DNA of 64,000 bases from Neisseria bacilliformis (GTDB taxonomy: Bacteria; Pseudomonadota; Gammaproteobacteria; Burkholderiales; Neisseriaceae). The translations under genes were made by a program, and so were the position numbers. The stretch is from the NCBI RefSeq assembly GCF_014055025.1, contig NZ_CP059571.1:2170001-2234000 (forward strand). The letters are read 5' to 3'. Shown here one piece after another: positions 1 through 8,885 of this stretch (within the stretch, counting starts at the first letter, position 1; each line of letters opens with the position of its first letter). Below the pieces are notes generated by a model that saw only the letters and a list, made by a program, of their open reading frames with translations, was not told the origin of the DNA and did not search any database.

Positions 1-194
1 GTGGACTGCGGCGCGGTGCGCAGCCGCTCGCGGGCGGCAAGGCCGACCAGGATGTTGCCCGCGTCGTCGGCACTGACGACGGATGGGGTGAGGAAGTGGC
101 CGAGGCGGTTGGGAATCAGGCGGGTTTCGCCGTCAAGAAACTGGGCGACGAGGCTGTTAGTGGTACCCAGGTCGATGCCGATTTGCAGGGTCAT
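1..194 (-). CDS. hscC: Hsp70-family chaperone HscC, N-terminal part (runs off left edge)
   Basis: The minus strand from an ATG at 194 reads an Hsp70 nucleotide-binding start: IGIDLGTTNSLVAQF, then IPNRLGHFLTPSVVS. The phosphate-1 loop DLGTTNS is characteristic of Hsp70 ATPases. The wording after it (IPN, LTPS, ILVG) matches the HscC branch better than DnaK or HscA, from memory of the family. HscC is a specialised cytoplasmic chaperone. Only about 64 residues are inside the window, so the substrate-binding domain cannot be checked and the HscC label remains an inference. Confidence 0.75.
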   Translation of the reverse strand, partial: MTLQIGIDLGTTNSLVAQFLDGETRLIPNRLGHFLTPSVVSADDAGNILVGLAARERLRTAPQS

Positions 195-227
195 GGTGTC
201 CGTTAAGTGTTTGTGAAGAAAGGGCGC

Positions 228-233
228 ATTGTA
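228..233 (-). promoter_or_regulatory. -10 element (TACAAT) upstream of hscC
   Basis: On the minus strand TACAAT lies about 34 bases before the hscC start. The same hexamer sits upstream of many minus-strand genes here. No convincing -35 box is visible. Confidence 0.4.
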
Positions 234-322
234 AAGCAATGCAGCCGGAAACGCTGGCTTTTGCTTGCCTGCTGCGCTGCCGTGTGGCGGAAACGGCGGT
301 TTAGGGAGGATTTGTAACGGAA

Positions 323-362
323 AGGCCGTCTGAAAACGCTTTTACCGGTTTTCAGACGGCCT
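323..362 (-). terminator. Inverted DUS pair, terminator of the rplS operon
   Basis: AGGCCGTCTGAA and its reverse complement face each other across a short loop, forming a stem followed by T-rich sequence, 70 bases beyond the rplS stop. In Neisseria such inverted DUS pairs commonly serve as rho-independent terminators. Confidence 0.7.
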
Positions 363-430
363 ATTCCCATCCAGCCGCCGCATGGTGCAAAAAAACCTGC
401 CGCAGAGGCGGCAGGTTCGGTCTTGGCGTA

Positions 431-802
431 TCAGCCCTGCGCTTTGCGGGTGGGCAGTTTTTCTTTGATGCGGGCGGCTTTGCCGGTGAGGCCGCGCAGG
501 TAGTACAGCTTGGCGCGGCGCACGTCGCCACGGCGTTTGACTTCGATTTTTTCAACGGTGGGCGAGTAGAGCTGGAAGGTACGCTCCACGCCTTCGCCGC
601 TGGAAATTTTGCGCACGATGAAGTTACTGTTCAGACCGCGGTTGCGGCGGGCGATAACCACGCCTTCGTAAGCCTGCAAGCGGCTGCGGGTGCCTTCGAC
701 CACGCGCACGTGCACGACAACGGTGTCGCCCGGTGCGAATTCGGGGATTTGTTTGCCCAAGCGGGCGATTTCTTCCTGTTCGAGTTGCTGGATCAGGTTC
801 AT
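431..802 (-). CDS. rplS: 50S ribosomal protein L19
   Basis: The 123-residue product has the normal L19 length and reads [14 protein letters not shown] at the start, then the conserved [18 protein letters not shown] and the basic C-terminal tail [16 protein letters not shown]19 sits at the 30S-50S interface. It is the last gene of the conserved rpsP-rimM-trmD-rplS operon. Its ATG overlaps the trmD stop by four bases (ATGA), which indicates translational coupling. A DUS-pair terminator follows. Confidence 0.98.
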   Translation of the reverse strand: MNLIQQLEQEEIARLGKQIPEFAPGDTVVVHVRVVEGTRSRLQAYEGVVIARRNRGLNSNFIVRKISSGEGVERTFQLYSPTVEKIEVKRRGDVRRAKLYYLRGLTGKAARIKEKLPTRKAQG

Positions 803-1569
803 TGTTTATTTCCTAAGTCTAATGGGATTGCCCGTTGCTCTTCTTCAATTTTGCGCAAGAGGCGGGCTTCCTGTGGGATCAAACTGCGCCGTGCCAGCAA
901 ATCCGGCCGGCGCGCCAAAGTGCGTCGCAGCGATTGTTCCAACCGCCACTCGGCTATCAGGCCGTGGTTGCCCGAGCGTAAAACCGCCGGAACAGCCATG
1001 CCCTGAAATTCTGTCGGGCGTGTGTAGTGCGGGCAGTCCAAGAGGCCGTCTGAAAACGAGTCCTGCTCGGCCGAACGCATGTCGCCCAATACGCCCGGAA
1101 CGAGGCGCAGCACTGCGTCCATCAGCATCATTGCGGGCAGTTCGCCGCCGGAGACGACAAAGTCGCCGATGGCGATTTCCTCGTCCACGCTGCTTTGCAG
1201 CAGGCGTTCGTCTATGCCTTCGTAACGGCCGCACAGCAAAATAAGGTCGGGCAGTTTGGCCAGCTCGGCCGCTTTGGCGTGGCTCATCGGCTGCCCCTGC
1301 GGGCTGAGGTACACCACCCTGCCCCGCCCGCTTTCGGTTTGCGCCTGCGCGGCGCGGATGGCGGCTTCGAGCGGCGGCGCCATCATAATCATGCCCGGCC
1401 CGCCGCCGAAGGGGCGGTCGTCGATGTAGCCGAGCTTGTTGTCGGCGAAGCGGCGCGGGTTGATTGTTTCAAACCGCCATATGCCCTGTTTGAAAGCCCG
1501 TCCGGTTACGCCGCAGCCTGTGATGGCGGCGAACATTTCGGGAAACAGGGTAACGGCTTGGATTTTCAT
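799..1569 (-). CDS. trmD: tRNA (guanine-N1)-methyltransferase
   Basis: This 256-residue SPOUT methyltransferase makes m1G37 in tRNAs with G at position 36, which prevents +1 frameshifting. Visible motifs are [13 protein letters not shown], the substrate loop [23 protein letters not shown] and [16 protein letters not shown], which form the trefoil-knot SAM site. Residues SFSDGLL are encoded by an in-gene DUS. The gene overlaps rimM by one base upstream and rplS by four bases downstream, as expected for this operon. Confidence 0.98.
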   Translation of the reverse strand: MKIQAVTLFPEMFAAITGCGVTGRAFKQGIWRFETINPRRFADNKLGYIDDRPFGGGPGMIMMAPPLEAAIRAAQAQTESGRGRVVYLSPQGQPMSHAKAAELAKLPDLILLCGRYEGIDERLLQSSVDEEIAIGDFVVSGGELPAMMLMDAVLRLVPGVLGDMRSAEQDSFSDGLLDCPHYTRPTEFQGMAVPAVLRSGNHGLIAEWRLEQSLRRTLARRPDLLARRSLIPQEARLLRKIEEEQRAIPLDLGNKQ

Positions 1570-2078
1570 CAGTAGTCGGCGGCCCAGTCGGCGGTGATGG
1601 TGCGGGTTTCGCGGTTGACTTCGCCGACAAACTGCGCCACGAACGGAATCAGGGTTTCCCCGCCTTCATGCCGCACGACCAGTATGTCGTGCGCGCCGGT
1701 TTCCATCAGGCCGCTGACCGTGCCGAGGGTTTCGCCGGCGGGCGTGATGACGGTCATGCCGACCAGATCCGCCCAGTAGTATTCGCCTTCTTCGGTTTCT
1801 TCAAAGTCGGCGCGGTTGATTTCGACGGTATAACCGCGCAGCAGCTGCGCGGCGTCGCGGTCGCCGATGCCTTGGAATTTGACGTGCAGGCCGTCGGCGG
1901 CGGTTTTGCCGGCCTCCAAAACGACAGAAACGGCTTTACCGTTTCTGCTCAAACGCCATTCGGGATAGTCCAAAAGGCTGTCGGCGTATTCGGTGTCGAC
2001 GGCGACTTTCACCCAGCCTTTGATGCCGAACGCGCCTTTGATGTAGCCCATGGCCACCCATTGCGTTTCCTGCGCCAT
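1569..2078 (-). CDS. rimM: Ribosome maturation factor RimM
   Basis: The 169-residue protein has the two RimM beta-barrel domains: an N-terminal domain with [16 protein letters not shown], and a PRC-barrel with [12 protein letters not shown], then GAHDILVV and LIPFVAQFV. RimM binds S19 and helps assemble the 30S head. It lies between rpsP (3-base gap) and trmD (1-base overlap) in the standard order. Confidence 0.97.
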   Translation of the reverse strand: MAQETQWVAMGYIKGAFGIKGWVKVAVDTEYADSLLDYPEWRLSRNGKAVSVVLEAGKTAADGLHVKFQGIGDRDAAQLLRGYTVEINRADFEETEEGEYYWADLVGMTVITPAGETLGTVSGLMETGAHDILVVRHEGGETLIPFVAQFVGEVNRETRTITADWAADY

Positions 2079-2081
2079 GGA

Positions 2082-2330
2082 TTAAGCGGCGGCCTGCTGT
2101 TCTTTGATCAGTTTGGTAACGGCATCGCTGACCTGCGCGCCCTGGCCGACCCAGTGGTTCAGGCGTTCGGCGTTCAGGCGGACGCGTTCCTGTTTTTCGT
2201 TGGCGACGGGGTTGTAGAAGCCGACGCGCTCGATGAAGCGGCCGTCGCGGCGGTTGCGGCTGTCGGTTACGACGACGCTGTAAAAGGGACGTTTTTTCGA
2301 GCCGCCTCGGGCCAAACGGATAACTACCAT
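2082..2330 (-). CDS. rpsP: 30S ribosomal protein S16
   Basis: This 82-residue protein reads [20 protein letters not shown], then [19 protein letters not shown], the signature of S16. It binds 16S rRNA early in 30S assembly. It is the first gene of the rpsP-rimM-trmD-rplS operon. A purine-rich ribosome site (AAGGAAAAAA) precedes the ATG. The -10-like TAAAAT lies 55 bases upstream, within the end of the preceding gene. Confidence 0.98.
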   Translation of the reverse strand: MVVIRLARGGSKKRPFYSVVVTDSRNRRDGRFIERVGFYNPVANEKQERVRLNAERLNHWVGQGAQVSDAVTKLIKEQQAAA

Positions 2331-2384
2331 ATTATTTTTTCCTTAAATGAAAGACAAAAGTCTGCCGGATATGCAAAAGCGCGG

Positions 2385-2390
2385 ATTTTA
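2385..2390 (-). promoter_or_regulatory. -10 element (TAAAAT) of the rpsP operon
   Basis: TAAAATCCGCG on the minus strand fits the TANAATCCGC pattern seen before several genes in this window. It overlaps the stop codon of the upstream acetyltransferase-like gene. No clear -35 was found. Confidence 0.4.
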
Positions 2391-4628
2391 GACTGTTTTA
2401 CCGCCGCCGCGCAAGCCTTTGTTGGGCAGCAGGCGGCTTTTCGGGCGTTTTTCGCGTTGTAGGGCGAGGCGGGCGGCAACGAGCCGCGCGTCTTCGGGCG
2501 AAGGGGCGGTTTTGAAGCCGAGTTTGGCGGCCAGCGCGCGCATGGCGGCGTTGTCGGCGAGGATTTCGGCGCACACGGCGCGGTAGCTCTGCCTGCCCGC
2601 TTGGGCGACGAGCTGGCGCAGCAGGAAGGCGGCCAGCCCCTGCCCTTTCATGTCGGCGGCCACGGCGATGCCGAACTCGCAGGCTTCGGGGAAGCGCAGG
2701 CAGGCGTACTGCGCCCAACCGGCGATTTCGCCGCTGCCGCGCCAGGCGGCGATTGCGCAGTCGCGCGCGTGGTCGATGAGGGTGAAACGGGCGAGGCGGC
2801 CGGCCGGCAGCTCTTTGATGTGGCTCATAAAACGGGTTCTGCGGTCGGCCTCGTCCATGCCGCGCACAAACCGCTGCAAGGCTTCGGCATCTTCGGGCAG
2901 GAGGGCGCGCACGAGCAGGGTTTCGCCGTTGGCGGCGGTGAAGAAGCGGCCGTCTGAAAACGGGGCGGCGGCGAACAGGGGCGCGACGGGCGGCACGTCT
3001 GCGTCGGCGGACAGGCTTTCGGTGCAGAGCCGCGCGTTTTGCGTGTCAACACGTATGCGCAGCGATTGCAGGGCACTCAGGCCGTAGGCGGCGGCGTTCA
3101 GCGACAATAAAAGCTGTTCGAGCGCGGGGCGCAGCGCGGCGGCGGCGAAAAAACGCCCCAGCAGCAGGGCGTGGCGGGTGTCGAAAGGCGGCAGCAGCAG
3201 GCGGGTTTCTCCGTTGTAACGCGCTTCGAGCACCGCGCCCGTGTGCGGCAGGACGGTGTAGGACAACAGGCCGTCTGAAAACCCGCCCGCATCCTGCGGC
3301 GGCAGGTGCAGCACGGCGGCCAGCCCGGCGGGGCGGCCGACCAGCAGCGCGGCCTGGCGCAAATCGGGGGTCAGGCAGGGCGGCCTGTGCGGCTTGGCGG
3401 TTGTCTGCCGCATTTTGTGCAGCCGCTGCCACGCCGCCTGCGCCGCGAGGGTGCGCACGGCCTCTTCTTCGCCGGAAAACGCACAGAGGCCGTCTGAAAA
3501 CGCGTGTTCCGCGCCGCTGTCGGGCGGCAGCACGGCATACAGCGGCGTGTCGCTGCCCTGCTGCAACTGCGCCAGCTGCGCCGCCGTGTCGGCATCGTTT
3601 GCCCGCAGCAACAGGGCGCGGCAGCCGTCGTCTTGCAGCGCGGCAGCAGCGGCATCGCGAATTTGCAGCGGGTTGGCGCGGCGCGGCAGAGTGGGCAGCA
3701 CCTGCACGCGCACGCCCGCTGCCTGCGCCGCGTCGGCCAGCCAGCCGCTTTCGCCGTCGGACAGGATGCACACCCCGCCCTGCCCCGGCCGTCGCGGCAG
3801 CAGGGCGGCGCGGACGGCGGCCTGCAACTCCTGCGGCGTGCGCACCGGCAGCGCGCCGCAGTGTTCCGCCAGCGCGCGAAACAGCGCGTCTTCCCGCGCA
3901 TCCAGGCTTTGCGGCGCGTAAAGCAGCACGTTTTTGTCCTGCGCCGCCTGCCGCAGCGCAGAGAAAAACGCCGCAGGCTGCTGCGGCAGATACTGGCAGA
4001 CCAGCAGACGGCTGTGGCCGTCCTCGCGAAAACGGTCGAGCCAGGGCGCGGCGGGCGACTGCGGCAACAGGTTGGCGGTAAAGGAAAAACCGACCGGCAC
4101 ACCGGCCAGCGCGCGCAGTACGCCGCCGCAGAAGCCCGCCTGCCGCCCCAGCACGGCCACCCGCCCCGCTGCGGGAAAGCCGCCGAAACAGTCGGCATAC
4201 AGCCCCGCGTGCGGCAGGTTGAAGCCGTCGCCCGCGCACAACACCAGCTGCGTTTTCCCCGCGCCGCCCGCAGCCGCCTTAAAGAGTTTGGCGCACTGCT
4301 CGTCGTCCGGCTCGCCGCCCTCGTCGGCCAGCAGCAGTACATAGGGCACGCCCGAGGCCGCGCAGGCCGCCACCGCGCCCGCCTGCGCCTGCGGCGGCAC
4401 GGCGACCACGACCGCATCCGGCTTTTCGCCGATTTGCCCGACATGGGCGAAGGCGGGCAGACCGGCCACGGTTTTGCGCCGCAGGTTCACCGGCGTGAGG
4501 CGGCCGGCGAAGGGGCGGCGCAGCAGCGCGGCAAACACCCGCCCGCCCGCCGTTTCCATGCGCGCACTCGCGCCGACGACGGCGATGTGGCGGGCTTCAA
4601 ACAGCTCGTGCAGCGGCGGGGTAAGCAT
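2388..4628 (-). CDS. Pat/acyl-CoA synthetase-like protein with C-terminal GNAT domain
   Basis: The 746-residue protein starts with a CoA-binding Rossmann domain (HELFEARHIAVVGAS, then VVVAVPPQAQAG) as in NDP-forming acyl-CoA synthetases. It ends with a GNAT domain (LLVRALLPEDAEALQRFV, FGIAVAADMKGQGLAAFLLR) at about residues 575-720. This architecture is that of Pat/YfiQ protein lysine acetyltransferases, which modify acetyl-CoA synthetase, but it is about 140 residues shorter than the E. coli protein and the ATP-grasp part looks reduced. I chose the ATG at 4628 because CAGGAG lies 7 bases before it; an upstream ATG at 4664 lacks this. Three in-frame DUS copies encode FSDG segments. Confidence 0.8.
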   Translation of the reverse strand: MLTPPLHELFEARHIAVVGASARMETAGGRVFAALLRRPFAGRLTPVNLRRKTVAGLPAFAHVGQIGEKPDAVVVAVPPQAQAGAVAACAASGVPYVLLLADEGGEPDDEQCAKLFKAAAGGAGKTQLVLCAGDGFNLPHAGLYADCFGGFPAAGRVAVLGRQAGFCGGVLRALAGVPVGFSFTANLLPQSPAAPWLDRFREDGHSRLLVCQYLPQQPAAFFSALRQAAQDKNVLLYAPQSLDAREDALFRALAEHCGALPVRTPQELQAAVRAALLPRRPGQGGVCILSDGESGWLADAAQAAGVRVQVLPTLPRRANPLQIRDAAAAALQDDGCRALLLRANDADTAAQLAQLQQGSDTPLYAVLPPDSGAEHAFSDGLCAFSGEEEAVRTLAAQAAWQRLHKMRQTTAKPHRPPCLTPDLRQAALLVGRPAGLAAVLHLPPQDAGGFSDGLLSYTVLPHTGAVLEARYNGETRLLLPPFDTRHALLLGRFFAAAALRPALEQLLLSLNAAAYGLSALQSLRIRVDTQNARLCTESLSADADVPPVAPLFAAAPFSDGRFFTAANGETLLVRALLPEDAEALQRFVRGMDEADRRTRFMSHIKELPAGRLARFTLIDHARDCAIAAWRGSGEIAGWAQYACLRFPEACEFGIAVAADMKGQGLAAFLLRQLVAQAGRQSYRAVCAEILADNAAMRALAAKLGFKTAPSPEDARLVAARLALQREKRPKSRLLPNKGLRGGGKTV

Positions 4629-5020
4629 GGCGGACTCCTGTTTGGCGGGGTTTTCGGTTTTCACTTCGTTGAAACTGCGTTTTCAGGCGGCCTCTATTAT
4701 AGATTCTGTTTGAGGCCGTCTGAAAAGCGGGTTTGCCCGATGTGGGCGGCGTTCGTGTTGCGGCAGGGAACGCGTGCATCGCCTCGGGCGACACACCCTA
4801 CATCAGGTTCGGTATGTGTTGAGGCCGTCTGAAAGCGCGGCTTCGGTGCAGCCGAAACCTGTTTTCAGACAGCCTCGACATTCTCCGTCAGCTCCAAACG
4901 TCCGACCGCGTGCGTGGCTGCGCCACACACCCTACCTGAGCGGCGGAGGCCGTCTGAAAACCGAAATCCCGTTTTGGCTGCGCCGAAGCTGTGCTTTCAG
5001 ACGGCCTCTGCCGCGCGGCT
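4629..5020. other. Intergenic repeat stretch with two REP2 half-sites and DUS copies
   Basis: No gene is visible. It holds two copies of the GTAGGGTGTG repeat, both in the same orientation with ends CACACCCTAC at 4801 and 4935, several AGGCCGTCTGAA copies, and two copies of a DUS-linked motif of the type TTCAACGAAGTT or TTCGGCGCAGCC. The last inverted DUS near 5000 would serve as the 3' end for the following minus-strand gene. Confidence 0.6.
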
Positions 5021-5686
5021 TTATTTGGCGCAGGCTTTGACGGCGGCTTCGTAGCGTTTTTGTTCGCGGCGGAAGGTTTTGTCGTCGAGGTAGGTGGAGG
5101 GGATTTCTGGCTCGAACCAGTGCTCGATTTGGGCGAGGGTGCTGCGGCAGGCGGCTTTGTCGCCGGTGTGGAGCTGGCTTTCGGCGAGGTCGTTGTAGGG
5201 TCGGATTCTGGCGGTGTAGCCGTTGAAGCGGATGCATCGGTCTACGTATTGCTGTTTGATTTTGAGGGCTTCGGGGTAGCGTTTGGCGCGGTAGGCGGCC
5301 CGGTAGCGTTGGTCGCTGGCTTTGCTACCCTCTTTGGTGCACAGGGCGGGGAGGGCGGTGTAGACGCTCTCGAAGCGGGCTTTGACGCCGCAGTAGCTGC
5401 TGCATTCCCCATCGTCGCGGACTTCGACGGTGTCTTGGTTTTTGCCGCTGAATTTGAAGCGGACGACGCAGCCTCTGCCGTCGCGCCAAGTGCCGTTTTT
5501 GATGCGGCCTTCGAGTTCGCATTCGTCGCCGTTGGCGAAGGACACCAGCCCGAAGCGGCTGCCTGTGATGGTGAGCATGCCTTCGACGTCGTCGCCTTCG
5601 GCGGTGGCGTAACGTTTGGCGGCGGCGGGCGCGGCGGCGGCTGTGGCTGTGGCGGCGAGGGCGCAGAGGAGGAGGGCTTTTTTCAT
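5021..5686 (-). CDS. Secreted cysteine-containing protein of unknown function
   Basis: The 221-residue product has a clear signal peptide (MKKALLLCALAATATAAAAP) with cleavage after about residue 20-23. The mature part is charged and contains several cysteines (ECELEG, GCVVRF, ECSSYCG, PALCTK, RCIRF, ACRST), so disulfides in the periplasm are likely. The second half is helical and TPR-like in feel (YPEALKIKQQYVDRC, YNDLAESQLHTGDKAAC), which is only an impression. I do not recognise the family. A DUS-linked repeat lies just upstream and a DUS at the 3' end. Confidence 0.75.
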   Translation of the reverse strand: MKKALLLCALAATATAAAAPAAAKRYATAEGDDVEGMLTITGSRFGLVSFANGDECELEGRIKNGTWRDGRGCVVRFKFSGKNQDTVEVRDDGECSSYCGVKARFESVYTALPALCTKEGSKASDQRYRAAYRAKRYPEALKIKQQYVDRCIRFNGYTARIRPYNDLAESQLHTGDKAACRSTLAQIEHWFEPEIPSTYLDDKTFRREQKRYEAAVKACAK

Positions 5687-5794
5687 GTTGCGTTTTCCTT
5701 TGGGTTGGGGCGGGTCGGTTTTAACTTCGTTGAAGCTGCGCTTTCAGACGGCCTTTTGTGCTTTGAGGCCGTCTGAAAGGTTTAATGTAAGGGC

Positions 5795-6304
5795 TTAATC
5801 GGGCTGAAACTCGAAACGGCGGCGGTCGAAGTCGTAAAAGTAGCGGTCGGAGGGGCTGGTAAAGGCGGGGTAGAACAGGAAAGGCTGCGGTTGCGCGGGC
5901 GGGTTGGGCGGGAGATAGTAGAGGCGGGGGCGGCCTTCTTGTTCTACGCCGACGGCGGCGAGGCTGTCCGGCCAGCGGCCTTGTTCGGCGTGGAATTTTT
6001 CGATTTTGGCGGCGGCTTCGAGGGCGCGGGTTTGGGCGAAGTCGTCGGCGTATTTGATCCACAGGGCGGTGAGGGCGGCGGCGCAGAACCAGATTGCGGC
6101 TTTGGCGAGGTAGAACGTGCGCTGCGGCGGTCTGAAAACGGCATTGAACAGGCAGGAGGCGATGGCGGGCAGCATGACGAGGGCGATGGAGGCGAAGGCG
6201 AACATGCCCGCGTCCGTCCATATCCACAGGGCGGTGATGGCGAAGCTCCACAAGATGCCGGATGCGAGCTCCCACAGGAAGTCGCGGCGTTCGGCGGGGG
6301 TCAT
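5795..6304 (-). CDS. Membrane protein of unknown function with pseudopilin-like C-terminal domain
   Basis: This 169-residue protein has three hydrophobic segments in the first 95 residues (ILWSFAITALWIW, FAFASIALVMLPAIASCLF, AAIWFCAAALTALWI). A soluble C-terminal domain follows, in which KIEKFHAEQGRWPDSLAAVG and RYFYDFDRRRFEFQP resemble the C-terminal half of type II pseudopilin-like proteins. Inference: an inner-membrane protein with a periplasmic domain. It is the second of three small minus-strand envelope genes and is flanked by DUS copies. No function can be assigned. Confidence 0.7.
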   Translation of the reverse strand: MTPAERRDFLWELASGILWSFAITALWIWTDAGMFAFASIALVMLPAIASCLFNAVFRPPQRTFYLAKAAIWFCAAALTALWIKYADDFAQTRALEAAAKIEKFHAEQGRWPDSLAAVGVEQEGRPRLYYLPPNPPAQPQPFLFYPAFTSPSDRYFYDFDRRRFEFQPD

Positions 6305-6370
6305 GTTTTGCTCCTTTTTTCAGACGGCCTTTAAGCGGCGCAAACTTTTTCAGACGGCCTCAAACCGTGT

Positions 6371-6787
6371 TCACAGCTTCACGCCCATCCACTGCGCCAG
6401 TGTGAAATAAACCAGCAGGGCGGCGGGGAGGGTGAGGATGGCGAATCCGGCCAGCGCGGAAACGAGCCAGCCAAATTTGTCGAAGCCGCGCCAATTGAAG
6501 CGGCGGGCGGCGTTCAGGAGGCAGGGCAGCGCGATGAAGAGCCAGGCGGCCGCCCAGCCGGGGTTGGGGCGGTATACGGGAATCAGGCCGGCGAAGGTGG
6601 CGGCGGTAAACAGCGTCCACAAAAGCAGCGGCAGCAGGAAGGCGGCGGCCATCCACAGCAGGCCGCTTTTGAAGGCGGGGGTGAAAGCGATTACGCGGCC
6701 TTTGCCTTGCGCGGCGGGCTTTTCAGACGGCCTCTGCGCGGCGGCCTGCCGTTTTTCAGACGGCCTGTTGCGTCGGTCAGCAGCCAT
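6371..6787 (-). CDS. Small multi-pass membrane protein overlapping xth
   Basis: From the ATG at 6787 the product is 138 residues: a short polar N-terminus encoded partly by two DUS copies (RPSEKRQAAAQRPSEK), then three hydrophobic segments (LLWMAAAFLLPLLLWTLF, AAAWLFIALPCLL, LVSALAGFAILTLPAALLVYF). It overlaps the 3' end of xth by 11 bases, so it is probably co-transcribed and coupled with it. An earlier ATG at 6850 would overlap xth much further and is less likely. Function is unknown. Confidence 0.6.
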   Translation of the reverse strand: MAADRRNRPSEKRQAAAQRPSEKPAAQGKGRVIAFTPAFKSGLLWMAAAFLLPLLLWTLFTAATFAGLIPVYRPNPGWAAAWLFIALPCLLNAARRFNWRGFDKFGWLVSALAGFAILTLPAALLVYFTLAQWMGVKL

Positions 6788-7553
6788 AGTCGTACTCCAC
6801 AACCAAGGGCGCGTGGTCGGAAAATTTTTCGTCTTTGTAAACGTGGGCATTCAAGGCTTTGGCGGCCAGTTCGGGCGTTACCATTTGGTAGTCGATGCGC
6901 CAGCCCACGTCTTTGGCATACGCCTGCCCGCGGTTGCTCCACCATGTGTAGCCCGGGTGGTCGGGGTAGAGCGTGCGCCAGATGTCCGTCCAGCCCAAAT
7001 CGTTGATCACCTTGCCGATCCACTCGCGCTCTTCGGGCAGGAAGCCCGAGTTTTTCTGGTTGCCCTTCCAGTTTTTCAAATCGATGTTCTGATGGGCGAT
7101 GTTCCAGTCGCCACACACCACGATGTCGCGCCCTTCGGCTTTCAGGTCGGCCAGCATGGGGTAGAACACGTCGAGAAAGCGGAATTTGGCCTGCTGGCGT
7201 TCTTCCGCGCTGCTGCCGCTGGGCAGGTACAGCGAAATCACCGAAAGATTGCCGAAATCGCAGCGCACAAACCGCCCTTCGCGGTCGAACTCTTCCACGC
7301 CCATGCCCACCTGCACGCGGTCGGGTGCGCGTTTGCTGTACACCGCCACGCCGCTGTAACCGCGTTTTTCCGCGCAGTGCCAATGCCCGTACATCCCGTG
7401 CGGGTTTTTCATTTCGGGCGCGAGGTCGGCCTCTTGGGCTTTGAGCTCCTGCACGCAGACAATGTCCGCGCCCGAGGCGGCGATGTAGTCGAGAAAGCCT
7501 TTTTTATAGGCGGAACGGATGCCGTTTACATTGGCGGAGACGATTTTGAGCAT
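6777..7553 (-). CDS. xth: Exodeoxyribonuclease III family AP endonuclease
   Basis: The 258-residue protein is a full-length ExoIII-family enzyme that cuts DNA 5' of abasic sites in base-excision repair. Motifs visible are ISA/VSANVNGIR at the start, the metal-binding VCVQELK, the catalytic GDWNIAHQNIDLKN, and the C-terminal FSDHAPLVVEYDY with the catalytic Asp-His pair. From memory it resembles the Neisseria NApe enzyme more than NExo. It is divergent from pyrE, with TACAAT about 35 bases upstream. Confidence 0.95.
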   Translation of the reverse strand: MLKIVSANVNGIRSAYKKGFLDYIAASGADIVCVQELKAQEADLAPEMKNPHGMYGHWHCAEKRGYSGVAVYSKRAPDRVQVGMGVEEFDREGRFVRCDFGNLSVISLYLPSGSSAEERQQAKFRFLDVFYPMLADLKAEGRDIVVCGDWNIAHQNIDLKNWKGNQKNSGFLPEEREWIGKVINDLGWTDIWRTLYPDHPGYTWWSNRGQAYAKDVGWRIDYQMVTPELAAKALNAHVYKDEKFSDHAPLVVEYDYGC

Positions 7554-7587
7554 GAACGGTGAAAACGGGTAAATTCAGGACGGCGGC

Positions 7588-7593
7588 ATTGTA
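7588..7593 (-). promoter_or_regulatory. -10 element (TACAAT) of xth
   Basis: TACAATGCCGCC on the minus strand lies 35 bases before the xth ATG. No good -35 is visible. Confidence 0.4.
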
Positions 7594-7601
7594 ACCGATT
7601 T

Positions 7602-7635
7602 TTCAGACGGCCTCTGCGCATCAGAGGCCGTCTGA
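7602..7635. repeat. Outward-facing inverted DUS pair between xth and pyrE promoters
   Basis: TTCAGACGGCCT and AGGCCGTCTGAA form a near-perfect stem around a short loop in the divergent promoter region. Because both genes point away from it, it is unlikely to end either transcript and may serve as uptake sequence or insulator. Confidence 0.7.
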
Positions 7636-7670
7636 AAAAGTAAAGTCTGCCCGTTTGCGCCCTATTCCAC

Positions 7671-7676
7671 TATAAT
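7671..7676 (+). promoter_or_regulatory. -10 element (TATAAT) of pyrE
   Basis: A consensus TATAAT followed by CCGCCC lies 35 bases before the pyrE ATG. The -35 region is poor. Confidence 0.5.
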
Positions 7677-7710
7677 CCGCCCTTTCCGTGTGCCAACAGA
7701 AAGCGCGAGA

Positions 7711-8349
7711 ATGTCCGATTTCCGTCAAGATTTTTTAAAATTCGCCCTGGCGCAAAACGTGCTCAAATTCGGCGAGTTCACCACCAAAGCCGGCCGGCAG
7801 TCGCCCTATTTCTTCAACGCCGGCCTGTTCCGCGACGGCGCGTCCACCCTCGCGCTGGCGCGTTTTTACGCCCGCACCGTCCTTGAAAGCGGCATAAAAT
7901 TCGACATGCTGTTCGGCCCGGCCTACAAAGGCATCGTCCTCGCCGCCGCCACCGCCATGATGCTGGCCGAACAGGGCGTGAACGTCCCCTTCGCCTACAA
8001 CCGCAAAGAAGCCAAAGACCACGGCGAAGGCGGCGTGTTGGTGGGCGCGCCGCTTCAAGGCCGCGTGCTGATCATCGACGACGTCATCTCCGCCGGCACC
8101 TCCGTGCGCGAATCGGTAAACCTCATCCAAGCCCAAGGCGCAACCCCCGCCGCCGTCGCCATCGCCCTCGACCGCATGGAAAAAGGCACCGGCGAACTAT
8201 CCGCCGTACAGGAAGTGGAACGGCAGTACGGCCTGCCCGTCGTCGCCATCGCCACCCTCGACGATTTGTTCACTCTGCTGCAAAACAACGCCGAATTCGC
8301 CCGCTTCTTAGAGCCGGTGCAAGCCTACCGCCGACGCTACGGCGCATAA
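7711..8349 (+). CDS. pyrE: Orotate phosphoribosyltransferase
   Basis: The 212-residue enzyme joins orotate to PRPP to form OMP in pyrimidine synthesis. Motifs: [18 protein letters not shown] near the start, [10 protein letters not shown], the basic loop [13 protein letters not shown], and the PRPP-binding [13 protein letters not shown]. The start MSDFRQDF at 7711 gives the usual length; an upstream GTG at 7690 would add seven atypical residues. It has its own TATAAT promoter and is followed at once by a DUS-pair terminator. Confidence 0.97.
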   Translation: MSDFRQDFLKFALAQNVLKFGEFTTKAGRQSPYFFNAGLFRDGASTLALARFYARTVLESGIKFDMLFGPAYKGIVLAAATAMMLAEQGVNVPFAYNRKEAKDHGEGGVLVGAPLQGRVLIIDDVISAGTSVRESVNLIQAQGATPAAVAIALDRMEKGTGELSAVQEVERQYGLPVVAIATLDDLFTLLQNNAEFARFLEPVQAYRRRYGA

Positions 8350-8354
8350 ACCGC

Positions 8355-8386
8355 AGGCCGTCTGAAAACAGGTTTTCAGACGGCCT
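8355..8386 (+). terminator. Inverted DUS pair after pyrE
   Basis: AGGCCGTCTGAAAAC and its complement form a tight hairpin immediately after the pyrE stop. Confidence 0.7.
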
Positions 8387-8417
8387 CACGCCAAACACAT
8401 AAAAACCGAAACACATT

Positions 8418-8876
8418 ATGCCCATCTGCTCCTGCCCCCACTGCAACACCTTCCTCAAAGTCAAAGAAAGCCAGCTCAACGTCGCCCAAGGCTTCGTGCG
8501 CTGCACCGACTGCCAGGGTCTGTTCAAAGCCAAAGACTTCGTCGCCAAACAGCAAGTCTCCTCCATCGACTGGATGGCCGACGGCGTGAGCGACATCGAA
8601 ACCGTGCGCCGCCTCGGCACCTACGTGCGCGGGCGCAACGCCTTCGATAAACAGCAAATCGACTACCTGCTCGAACACCCCGCCGACGGCGGCCAAGCCG
8701 CCGCCGTGCCGCACGACCGCGAACGCCTCGCCGCCCGCGCCGTCCCCCTGCCCGCGCCGCCCGAACGCGCCGCCCCCGCAGCGGCCAAAAGCGGCGACAC
8801 CAACTGGACGCTCGCCACCCTCGTCGCCCTCACCATCCTCATCCTGCAACTCTTCTACATCCTGCTCACCCGCTGA
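8418..8876 (+). CDS. MJ0042-type zinc-finger protein with C-terminal membrane anchor
   Basis: This 152-residue protein begins with a zinc-ribbon-like motif, CPHC at residues 6-9 and CTDC about 24 residues later, typical of the MJ0042 zinc-finger domain. A middle region with proline/alanine-rich linker follows, and a single hydrophobic C-terminal helix (LATLVALTILILQLFYILL). Homologues in beta-proteobacteria are often membrane-anchored and of unknown role. It is 9 bases upstream of argA, probably in one transcript. Confidence 0.8.
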   Translation: MPICSCPHCNTFLKVKESQLNVAQGFVRCTDCQGLFKAKDFVAKQQVSSIDWMADGVSDIETVRRLGTYVRGRNAFDKQQIDYLLEHPADGGQAAAVPHDRERLAARAVPLPAPPERAAPAAAKSGDTNWTLATLVALTILILQLFYILLTR

Positions 8877-8885
8877 CCCGCACCG